Part shown: positions 1-6,179 of the stretch, piece after piece
Numbering within the stretch: the first letter of the stretch is position 1
Layout: each line of letters opens with the position of its first letter
Assembly: GCA_964631605.1 (NCBI GenBank)
Contig: CAZVYG010000098.1
Location: 1 to 17,282, forward strand
Direction of reading: 5' to 3'
DNA from: JARKQH01 sp964631605
Lineage (GTDB): Bacteria; Verrucomicrobiota; Verrucomicrobiia; Limisphaerales; UBA8199
DNA: 17,282 nucleotides
Program-made: the position numbers and the translations under genes
Notes under the pieces: model-generated
Told to the model about the DNA's origin: nothing
Database searches by the model: none
What the model saw: only the letters and a program-made list of their open reading frames with translations

Positions 1-1
1 T

Positions 2-190
2 TTCGTCATATCCGCCCTTTACAATGCGCTTGGGATCTGCATCGCGGCGGCGGGCATTCTCTCGCCGTTGATTTGCGCCGTGTTGATGCCCGTCAGTTCC
101 GTATCAGTGGTGCTGGTTGCGTGTGGCGCCACCGCGTGGGCGGCGCGCCAGGCCGGTTTGCCCCGCCTCGAGGCGGAACCGGAATCTTAA
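2..190 (+). CDS. ccoI: CcoI/CopA-type copper-transporting P-type ATPase, C-terminal fragment
   Basis: The window opens inside a gene that reads in frame to a TAA at 188-190. The visible 62 residues begin FVISALYNALGICIAAAG and continue through LSPLICAVLMPVSSVSVV, the last two membrane helices of P1B-type copper ATPases (the MPxSSVSVV segment is highly typical), then a short hydrophilic tail ending in EAEPES. The catalytic DKTGT and CPC motifs would lie upstream, outside the window. In cbb3 loci this protein exports copper across the inner membrane for insertion into the CuB site of CcoN. The next gene, ccoS, starts 7 bases downstream and the rest of the oxidase operon follows, which favours CcoI over a general copper-detoxifying CopA. 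The family assignment is firm; the specific CcoI role is inferred from neighbours. Confidence 0.85.
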   Translation, partial: FVISALYNALGICIAAAGILSPLICAVLMPVSSVSVVLVACGATAWAARQAGLPRLEAEPES

Positions 191-197
191 GATAAAG

Positions 198-389
198 ATG
201 TCGGTTATCATCATACTGATCGCGATCAGCCTGACGCTCGCCTTGAGCTTCCTGACGGCGTTTGTGTGGGCGGTCCGCAACGGCCAATACGAGGATACCT
301 GCACCCCCGCGATGCGAATTTTGTCCGACGACCCTAACCCCGGGGCCAAAGCCCCCCATCCACAGCCTTCGAACAAGCCCACTCCATGA
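198..389 (+). CDS. ccoS: cbb3 oxidase maturation protein CcoS
   Basis: A 63-residue protein with one N-terminal membrane helix (about residues 3-24) followed by FVWAVRNGQYED and PAMRILSDD. These match the CcoS signature of a helix, then F-x-WAV-x-x-GQ-[FY]-[DE]-D and a PA-x-RIL segment. CcoS is required for cofactor insertion into the cbb3 oxidase and acts in the inner membrane. I start it at the ATG at 198; an upstream ATG at 117 in the same frame would overlap the end of ccoI and add an Arg/Pro-rich stretch with no family match. Its stop overlaps the ccoNO start (ATGA at 386-389), so translation is probably coupled. The C-terminal tail is Pro-rich and variable, as usual for the family. Confidence 0.9.
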   Translation: MSVIIILIAISLTLALSFLTAFVWAVRNGQYEDTCTPAMRILSDDPNPGAKAPHPQPSNKPTP

Positions 390-2596
390 GCCAAACCTCC
401 ACGACCGCACCCGGCGCAGAATCCCTCACCGGCGGCCGCGCGCCCATCGAAACCTTCAGCTACGACAATCACATCGTCCGCGCCTTTGCCATCGCCACCG
501 CCTTCTGGGGGCTGATCGGCACCTCCGCCGGCCTGCTGGCCGCCTGCCAACTGTTCTGGCCGGACCTCAACCTGGACACCCCCTTTACTACCTTTGGGCG
601 CATCCGGCCGCTCCACACCAACGCCGTCATCTTCGCCTTTGTCGGCAACGGCATGTTTTGCGGCATCTATTATTCCCTACAGCGCCTCTGCAAGGCGCGC
701 ATGTACAGCGACGCCTTGAGTTGGTTCAATTTCTGGGGCTGGCAGGCGATCATCGTCGCCGCAGCCATCACCCTCCCGCTGGGCCTGACGACCAGCAAGG
801 AATACGCCGAACTGGAGTGGCCGGTGGACCTGGCCATCACGGCGGTCTGGGTCGCTTTCACCATAAACCTCCTCGGTACGATTTTGAAACGCCGGGAGCG
901 ACACATGTATGTGGCCATTTGGTTCTATATTGCCACCGCCATTACGGTGGCCCTGCTGCATATCTTCAACTCCCTGGAAATCCCCGCCGGCGGCTTCAAG
1001 AGTTACTCCATCTACGCCGGCGTGCAGGACGCCCTCGTGCAGTGGTGGTACGGCCACAACGCCGTGGCCTTCTTCCTCACCACCCCCTACCTGGGTTTGA
1101 TGTATTATTACCTCCCAAAAGCGGCGGAACGCCCGATCTTCAGCTATCGCCTCTCCATCATCCATTTCTGGGGCCTGATCTTCATCTACATCTGGGCCGG
1201 ACCCCACCATCTGCTCTACACGGCGTTGCCCGACTGGGCGCAGTCGTTGGGCATGGTGTTCTCCGTCATGCTGGTGGCCCCTTCCTGGGGCGGCATGCTC
1301 AACGGCCTGCTCACGCTCCGGGGGGCCTGGGATAAAGTGCGGCAGGAACCCATGCTGAAGTTCATGGTTGTGGCCGTCACGGCCTACGGCATGGCCACCC
1401 TCGAGGGCCCCACCCTGGCCATCAAGAGCGTCAACGCCCTCTCTCATTACACCGATTGGACCGTTGCCCACGTCCACACCGGCGCGCTCGGCTGGAACGG
1501 CTTCCTGACTTTCTCGATTCTTTACTGGCTGGTGCCCCGCCTCTACAACACCAAACTCTGGTCCACCAAACTCGCCAACTACCACTTCTGGATCGGATTA
1601 TTGGGCATGATGTTCTACGTGGTGCCCCTCTACACCAGCGGCGTCACCCAGGGCCTCATGTGGAAGCAGTTCACCTCCGACGGCTTCCTCCAGTACTCGA
1701 ACTTCCTGGAAACCGTGATCCGCGTGATCCCCATGTACCAGCTCCGCGCCCTGGGCGGCTTGTTTTACGTCACCGGCATCATCCTCATGATCCTCAACCT
1801 TTACCAAACCGCGCGGGCGGGCCGCTTTATCGGGGATCAGACCGCGCAGGCGCCCGCCCTCAACCCCGCCGTCAAAGAAAGCCCGAAACTCGGCCACCGC
1901 TGGCTTGAGGGCGTCCCCGTGACTTTTACCGTCCTAACCACCATTGCGGTTCTCATCGGGGGTCTGGTCGAAATTGTGCCGATGTTCTTGATCAAAGAGA
2001 ACGTCCCCACCCTGGCCAGTGTGAAGCCCTACTCGCCCCTGGAATGCCTGGGACGGGACATCTACATCCGGGAAGGCTGCGTGGGCTGCCACTCCCAGAT
2101 GGTTCGGCCTTTCCGATCGGAAACGGAACGATACGGCGAATACTCGAAGGCCGGCGAGTTTGTCTATGACCATCCATTCCTTTGGGGCTCCAAACGCACC
2201 GGGCCCGACCTGCACCGCGTGGGCGGCAAGTATCCCGATGCGTGGCACTTCAACCACATGGAGGACCCCCGCTCGACTTCGCCCGGCTCGATCATGCCCC
2301 GCTATCCGTGGCTCTTAACCCAGAAATTGGATACAAGTGTGGTCGCTGACCGGATGCGCGCTCTCCGCAAAGTCGGCGTGCCCTACTCGGACGAGGACAT
2401 TCGGAACGCGCCGAAGAGCATCGAAACGCAGGCCCAAAAAATCGTGGCCAACCTGGCCACCGGCTCCATTACCAACGCGCCGCCGGACCGCGAAATCATC
2501 GCCTTGATCGCCTTCCTCCAGCGCCTGGGCACGGACATCAAGTCGGAGCCCGGCGCCACCAACGCGCCGGCAGCCTTTACCGCCCAGGCCCAATAG
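386..2596 (+). CDS. ccoNO: cbb3-type cytochrome c oxidase, fused subunits I and II (CcoN-CcoO)
   Basis: A 736-residue fusion. Residues about 25-478 are CcoN, the catalytic haem-copper subunit that reduces O2 to water and pumps protons. Visible ligands are H77 (low-spin haem b), H224 with H274/H275 (CuB), Y268 six residues before H274 (the His-Tyr cross-link position), E340 (proton path), and H362/H364 (haem b3 and haem b). Their mutual spacing agrees with that remembered for the Pseudomonas stutzeri enzyme. Residues about 510-736 are CcoO: a membrane helix at about 512-534, CVGCH at 565-569 binding haem c, and M637 in SIMPRYPW as probable axial ligand. A linker of about 30 residues joins them. 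In Proteobacteria these are separate genes; fusion is, as I recall, standard in Bacteroidota. All key residues are present, so the enzyme should be functional. Confidence 0.97.
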   Translation: MSQTSTTAPGAESLTGGRAPIETFSYDNHIVRAFAIATAFWGLIGTSAGLLAACQLFWPDLNLDTPFTTFGRIRPLHTNAVIFAFVGNGMFCGIYYSLQRLCKARMYSDALSWFNFWGWQAIIVAAAITLPLGLTTSKEYAELEWPVDLAITAVWVAFTINLLGTILKRRERHMYVAIWFYIATAITVALLHIFNSLEIPAGGFKSYSIYAGVQDALVQWWYGHNAVAFFLTTPYLGLMYYYLPKAAERPIFSYRLSIIHFWGLIFIYIWAGPHHLLYTALPDWAQSLGMVFSVMLVAPSWGGMLNGLLTLRGAWDKVRQEPMLKFMVVAVTAYGMATLEGPTLAIKSVNALSHYTDWTVAHVHTGALGWNGFLTFSILYWLVPRLYNTKLWSTKLANYHFWIGLLGMMFYVVPLYTSGVTQGLMWKQFTSDGFLQYSNFLETVIRVIPMYQLRALGGLFYVTGIILMILNLYQTARAGRFIGDQTAQAPALNPAVKESPKLGHRWLEGVPVTFTVLTTIAVLIGGLVEIVPMFLIKENVPTLASVKPYSPLECLGRDIYIREGCVGCHSQMVRPFRSETERYGEYSKAGEFVYDHPFLWGSKRTGPDLHRVGGKYPDAWHFNHMEDPRSTSPGSIMPRYPWLLTQKLDTSVVADRMRALRKVGVPYSDEDIRNAPKSIETQAQKIVANLATGSITNAPPDREIIALIAFLQRLGTDIKSEPGATNAPAAFTAQAQ

Positions 2597-2605
2597 CCCT
2601 TCGCC

Positions 2606-2791
2606 ATGATCCAAAATGTGTTGCAACACCTCGGCGGCATCGAGCGCTACGGTATCCTCTCGCTCTGCCTGTTCTTTCTCCTTTTCATCCTCCTCATGGT
2701 TTGGGCGTTCTCGCTCCGAAAACCGCACCTGGAGCGCATGGCCCGCCTGCCGTTGAACGAGGATTCCAAACCTTGCGACCTGGAGCACTGA
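2606..2791 (+). CDS. ccoQ: CcoQ-like small subunit of cbb3 oxidase
   Basis: A 61-residue protein with a single membrane helix at about residues 15-36 and a short basic, then acidic, cytoplasmic tail containing RKPHLERMARLPLNED. CcoQ proteins are poorly conserved but share this size, topology and a tail with LPL followed by acidic residues. CcoQ stabilises the assembled oxidase and the association of CcoP. Position is the main support: it sits 9 bases after ccoNO and its stop is 2 bases before the ccoP start. I see no strong ribosome-binding site (TTCGCC precedes the ATG). An alternative is an unrelated small membrane protein, which is unlikely given the spacing. Confidence 0.8.
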   Translation: MIQNVLQHLGGIERYGILSLCLFFLLFILLMVWAFSLRKPHLERMARLPLNEDSKPCDLEH

Positions 2792-2793
2792 CC

Positions 2794-3387
2794 ATGAACA
2801 CGACACCTCAAGATCAAGACCCCCTGTTGCTGGACCACGAATACGATGGCATCCGCGAACTGGACAACAAGCTGCCCCGTTGGTGGGTTTGGCTCTTCAA
2901 CCTCTCCATTGTCTTTGCCGTCATTTACATGATCTATTACCACCTCCTGGATGCTGGCCCGCTCATGGCCGCCCAATACCAGGCCGAAATGGCCATCGGT
3001 GAAAAAATCAAGGCGGCCGCCGTGGCGGAATTCGAAAGCAAAATGGTTTCCCTCCAGCCCTCCACAGACCCGTTGATGCTCGCGGAGGGCAGGGAGACCT
3101 TCGAGAAACTCTGCGCCCCCTGCCATCGCCCCGATGGCGGCGGGTTGGTCGGTCCCAACCTGACCGATGACTACTGGATTCACGGCTCGAATTTCGTGGA
3201 TAATCTCAAAACCATTTGGAATGGGGTGCCCAGCAAAGGCATGGTCACGTGGAGAGGCGTCCTCAAACCCAGCACGATTCACGCCGTCGGCAGCTACATC
3301 TACACCCTCCGGGGCACCAATCCCAAAAACCCGAAACCGCGCGAGGACCAGGCCCCCGTCAAAACCGGCCCGAGCGAGTTCGAATAG
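2794..3387 (+). CDS. ccoP: cbb3 oxidase subunit III (CcoP), single-haem form
   Basis: A 197-residue protein. Residues 13-50 (DHEYDGIRELDNKLPRWW followed by a membrane helix at about 32-50) match the FixP/CcoP N-terminal domain. One class I cytochrome c domain follows at about 93-175 with CAPCH at 107-111 and probable axial Met M150 in PSKGM. Canonical proteobacterial CcoP has about 300 residues and two CXXCH motifs; only one is present here and the reading frame ends cleanly, so one haem is missing rather than lost by a visible frameshift. The protein carries electrons from periplasmic donors to CcoO and CcoN. The ATG at 2794 is chosen because the FixP_N domain starts there and GGAG lies about 8 bases upstream; an in-frame ATG at 2701 would overlap ccoQ. 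Confidence 0.93.
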   Translation: MNTTPQDQDPLLLDHEYDGIRELDNKLPRWWVWLFNLSIVFAVIYMIYYHLLDAGPLMAAQYQAEMAIGEKIKAAAVAEFESKMVSLQPSTDPLMLAEGRETFEKLCAPCHRPDGGGLVGPNLTDDYWIHGSNFVDNLKTIWNGVPSKGMVTWRGVLKPSTIHAVGSYIYTLRGTNPKNPKPREDQAPVKTGPSEFE

Positions 3388-3407
3388 GCCTCCCGCAAAG
3401 GTCCGAC

Positions 3408-4862
3408 ATGCCTGAGGCCGGCCCCGACACCAAACCCTCCTCCCCCAAGCCGGTCGGCGAGGTGGATTGGACCGATTTCCGCGATCATATCGCCACCGCC
3501 GACAAGGAAGGCCGGCGCCTGTGGTTGTACCCCAAAAAACCGCGCGGCCGTTTCTATCGGGCCCGCATCTGGCTGACCTGGGTGTTGCTGGCCGTGATGT
3601 TTGGCGGACCCTTCGTCAAAATCAACGGCAACCCGCTCTTGATGATCAATGTGGTCGAGCGCAAGTTCTCCATCCTGGGCGTCATCTTCTGGCCGCAGGA
3701 TAACCTCGTCTTCGCGCTGGGATTGTTGTTGTTCCTCACCGGCATCGCCGTGTTCACCGCCGCTTTCGGCCGGCTCTGGTGCGGCTACACCTGCCCGCAG
3801 ACTGTGCTCATGGAAATGGTGTTCCGCCGAATAGAATACTGGATCGAAGGCGATGCCCCGGCCCAAAAGGCGCTCGACCGCGCGCCATGGACCCCGGCCA
3901 AGGTGGGGCGCAAGCTCGCCAAGCACGGCATCTTCCTGGCGCTCTCCTTTGTCATTGGCAACACGCTCCTGGCCTACATCATCGGGATTGACGCGCTCAA
4001 AACCATCGTCACGGACGATCCGCGCCATCACCTCACCGGCCTCACCTTCATGAGCCTGTTCACCCTCCTGTTCTACGGCATCTTCGCCCGGTTCCGCGAA
4101 CAGGCCTGCACCTTCATCTGTCCCTATGGCCGCCTGCAGTCCACCTTGATTGATGAGAACACCATCGTCGTGGCCTACGACTACAAGCGCGGCGAAAAGC
4201 GCGGTCATTGGCGCCGCGGCGAACCGCTCGAGCAGCGGACCGCGCGCGGCGGGGGCGATTGCATTGACTGTTTTCAGTGCGTGGCGGTCTGCCCGACCGG
4301 CATTGACATTCGCAACGGCACGCAAATGGAGTGCGTGAACTGCACCGCGTGCATGGATGCCTGCGACGCCGTCATGGACAAAATCCGCCGCCCCCGCGGC
4401 CTGATCCGTTACGCCTCCCTCAACGGCATCGAAAAGGGCGAGCCCCTCCGGATCACCCCCCGGATTTTGGGCTATTGCCTCATCCTCCTGCTGCTTGGCG
4501 CCGCCCTGGCGGCTCTCCTGCTGACCCGGTCGCCCGTGGATGCCACTTTCCTGCGCGCGCCCGGCGCTTTGTTTCAGCAAACGCCCGGCGGCCGCATCAG
4601 CAATCTCTATCTGTTGAAACTTACCAACAAAACGCACCGCGAGAAACCCGTCGAGCTTCGGCTCGAAAATATCGAAGGCACCCTGCTGGTACTGGGCGGA
4701 CAACTCCATCTCCCGCCCGACCAGCAAACCGATGCTTCGGTGTTGGTCGAGATTGCCCCCGAAAAACTCGCCTCCGGCAACACCCCGCTTGTCATCGGAC
4801 TCTATGCCGAAGGCCGGCGCATCAGCCGCATCAAAACCGTTTTCATCGGCCCCCGCAAATGA
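3408..4862 (+). CDS. ccoG: cbb3 oxidase accessory protein CcoG (FixG/RdxA family ferredoxin-like membrane protein)
   Basis: A 484-residue polytopic membrane protein with ferredoxin clusters. The cytoplasmic N-terminus precedes helices at about 54-72 and 100-120, then GRLWCGYTCPQT (C125, C129). A second helix pair (about 173-195 and 210-228) precedes FICPYGRLQ (C238). A 2[4Fe-4S] ferredoxin domain follows with cysteines 285, 288, 291, 295 and 309, 312, 315, 319. A last helix is at about 352-373, and a C-terminal Ig-like domain (about 380-484) is probably periplasmic. CcoG reduces Cu(II) for delivery into the cbb3 CuB site. The ATG at 3408 is preceded by AAAGG at about 8 bases, a good ribosome-binding site; longer in-frame starts overlap ccoP. 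The stop overlaps the ccoH start (ATGA). Confidence 0.95.
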   Translation: MPEAGPDTKPSSPKPVGEVDWTDFRDHIATADKEGRRLWLYPKKPRGRFYRARIWLTWVLLAVMFGGPFVKINGNPLLMINVVERKFSILGVIFWPQDNLVFALGLLLFLTGIAVFTAAFGRLWCGYTCPQTVLMEMVFRRIEYWIEGDAPAQKALDRAPWTPAKVGRKLAKHGIFLALSFVIGNTLLAYIIGIDALKTIVTDDPRHHLTGLTFMSLFTLLFYGIFARFREQACTFICPYGRLQSTLIDENTIVVAYDYKRGEKRGHWRRGEPLEQRTARGGGDCIDCFQCVAVCPTGIDIRNGTQMECVNCTACMDACDAVMDKIRRPRGLIRYASLNGIEKGEPLRITPRILGYCLILLLLGAALAALLLTRSPVDATFLRAPGALFQQTPGGRISNLYLLKLTNKTHREKPVELRLENIEGTLLVLGGQLHLPPDQQTDASVLVEIAPEKLASGNTPLVIGLYAEGRRISRIKTVFIGPRK

Positions 4863-5368
4863 CGACTATGAACACACCGCTCCCGCCCTCAGGAGCCCTG
4901 GGACGACGTTGGAATCCCTGGCCCGCCAGCATCATCGCTTTCTTCGCCCTGGCCATCGCCGGCTTTGCCGCCTTCATTGTGTTCTGCCAGCTCCATCCGA
5001 CCGACCTGGTCGCCGCCGATTATTACGAACAGGAACTCCGTTACCAGGCCCAAATGGAGCAGTTGCAACGCACCCGCCAGCTTCAGGCCCCGGACCTGGT
5101 CCGGTATGATCCGGTGGCACGCGCCATCACCCTTCAGATCCCGCTCCCCGCGGCGGCCGTGCGCCCCACAGGTGACATCCACCTTTACCGCCCTTCATCC
5201 GCCGGCCTGGACCGGCGACTCAAGCTCGAATTGGACGGGCGGGGACGCCAGTCCATTGATGCAACCTCCTTGTCACCCGGATTGTGGCGGGTCAAAGTGC
5301 GCTGGTCGGCCGGCGGCCAGGACTATGGCGTGGATCAGAAAGTCGTGATTGGCGCCGCGCCCTCTTGA
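4859..5368 (+). CDS. ccoH: FixH/CcoH family cbb3 oxidase assembly protein
   Basis: A 169-residue protein with one membrane helix at about residues 23-44, followed by DLVAADYYEQELRYQAQMEQ, the FixH signature in which an invariant [DN]YY-x-x-[GE] segment leads into a short amphipathic helix. A beta-rich extracytoplasmic domain of the FixH type fills residues 80-169. CcoH binds CcoN and is needed for assembly and stability of the cbb3 complex. The ATG at 4859 overlaps the ccoG stop; a second ATG three codons later (4868) is an equally possible start. The next gene begins about 5 bases after its stop. Confidence 0.92.
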   Translation: MTTMNTPLPPSGALGRRWNPWPASIIAFFALAIAGFAAFIVFCQLHPTDLVAADYYEQELRYQAQMEQLQRTRQLQAPDLVRYDPVARAITLQIPLPAAAVRPTGDIHLYRPSSAGLDRRLKLELDGRGRQSIDATSLSPGLWRVKVRWSAGGQDYGVDQKVVIGAAPS

Positions 5369-5373
5369 AGCTT

Positions 5374-6057
5374 ATGGACTTGTGGACAGGATTTGCGCTC
5401 GGGTTGGTCGGCAGTTTGCACTGCGCCGGAATGTGCGGGCCGCTTGCCCTCGCGCTGCCCGGCAGCGGCGCCACCGCCGCGGCCTACCTCGGCGGGCGCC
5501 TGGCCTACAACGCCGGCCGGACCGTGACCTATTGCGCGATGGGACTGGTGTTTGGCGGGGTGGGGCAAACCCTGGTTATGGCGGGGGTGCAACGTTGGGT
5601 TTCCATCGGCCTGGGACTGTTGCTCCTGACCGGTTTGTTGGTGTCGCGCCGCCTCTCCCTCTGGAAGCCCGCGACGCTGCTGGTGGGGCGGCTCAAATCG
5701 GGCATGGCGGTTCTGCTGCGGCAACGTTCCGTCGTTTCGCTCGGAATTCTCGGCCTGCTCAATGGCCTGCTGCCCTGCGGCCTGGTCTATGTGGCGCTGG
5801 CCGGCGCCACGGCCACCGGCAGCATGCTGGCGGGTGTTCAATATATGGCTCTCTTTGGCCTGGGCACAACGCCCATGATGCTGGCCATCAGCCTTTCGGG
5901 TAAAGTCGTGCCGCTGACTTGGCGGCTCAAGTTGCGAAAGGCCATCCCCGTCTCCGTGTTCCTGATTGCCACGTTGTTAATCCTGCGCGGCATGTCGCTG
6001 GGCATCCCCTACCTCAGTCCCAATCTCGCCTCCGGCGGCGCCTGCTGCCATCAATAA
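5374..6057 (+). CDS. TauE/SafE-like (DsbD_2/UreH-type) membrane protein of cbb3 loci
   Basis: A 227-residue protein with about six predicted membrane helices. Helix 1 carries GSLHCAGMCGP (H16, C17, M20, C21) and the fourth hydrophobic segment carries NGLLPCGLVY (P134, C135), the paired motifs of the UreH-type/DsbD_2 membrane family often annotated as sulfite exporter TauE/SafE. The end reads LGIPYLSP, then a short tail with CCH at 224-226. Members directly downstream of ccoGH are thought to take part in copper handling or cytochrome biogenesis; the Cys/Met/His motifs are suitable for metal or thiol chemistry, but the substrate is not shown by sequence. It is the last gene of the oxidase cluster. 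The ATG at 5374 is chosen; TTG at 5365, overlapping the ccoH stop, is an alternative. Confidence 0.85.
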   Translation: MDLWTGFALGLVGSLHCAGMCGPLALALPGSGATAAAYLGGRLAYNAGRTVTYCAMGLVFGGVGQTLVMAGVQRWVSIGLGLLLLTGLLVSRRLSLWKPATLLVGRLKSGMAVLLRQRSVVSLGILGLLNGLLPCGLVYVALAGATATGSMLAGVQYMALFGLGTTPMMLAISLSGKVVPLTWRLKLRKAIPVSVFLIATLLILRGMSLGIPYLSPNLASGGACCHQ

Positions 6058-6179
6058 CTTCTCGTCACCCGCCCGCCCTCTCCGCGCCCGCTGGAGCGGC
6101 TTGGGGCCTTGCGGGAGTCCGTCCAGCCGCAGGAAAGTCTCGCCAGCCATGGACCGTCGGCCATAATAACCGCCGACGG
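6058..6179 (+). other. Intergenic gap between the cbb3 locus and the ABC exporter
   Basis: This 122-base stretch has no convincing gene. The ABC exporter frame stays open through it but the translation looks non-coding. There is no clear U-tract terminator for the cbb3 operon and no clear -35/-10 pair; CATAAT at 6162-6167 is a weak -10 candidate that lies within the loop of the hairpin listed separately. Confidence 0.5.
6154..6179 (+). promoter_or_regulatory. Hairpin abutting the start codon of the ABC exporter gene
   Basis: Perfect 8-bp arms CCGTCGGC (6154-6161) and GCCGACGG (6172-6179) enclose a 10-base A/T-rich loop. The 3' arm ends directly before the ATG at 6180, so if transcribed the structure would cover the whole ribosome-landing region. 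No Shine-Dalgarno-like sequence is visible between hairpin and start. It could limit translation, or it could be incidental if transcription begins inside it. Confidence 0.5.

Noticed and set aside
190..400. FNR/ANR box (TTGAT-N4-ATCAA) controlling the cbb3 genes
   Set aside because: No such palindrome is visible before ccoS or ccoNO; any promoter probably lies upstream of ccoI outside the window.
2701..2793. Longer ccoP start at 2701
   Set aside because: It would overlap ccoQ by about 90 bases and adds residues with no resemblance to CcoP, whereas the start at 2794 has GGAG at good spacing.
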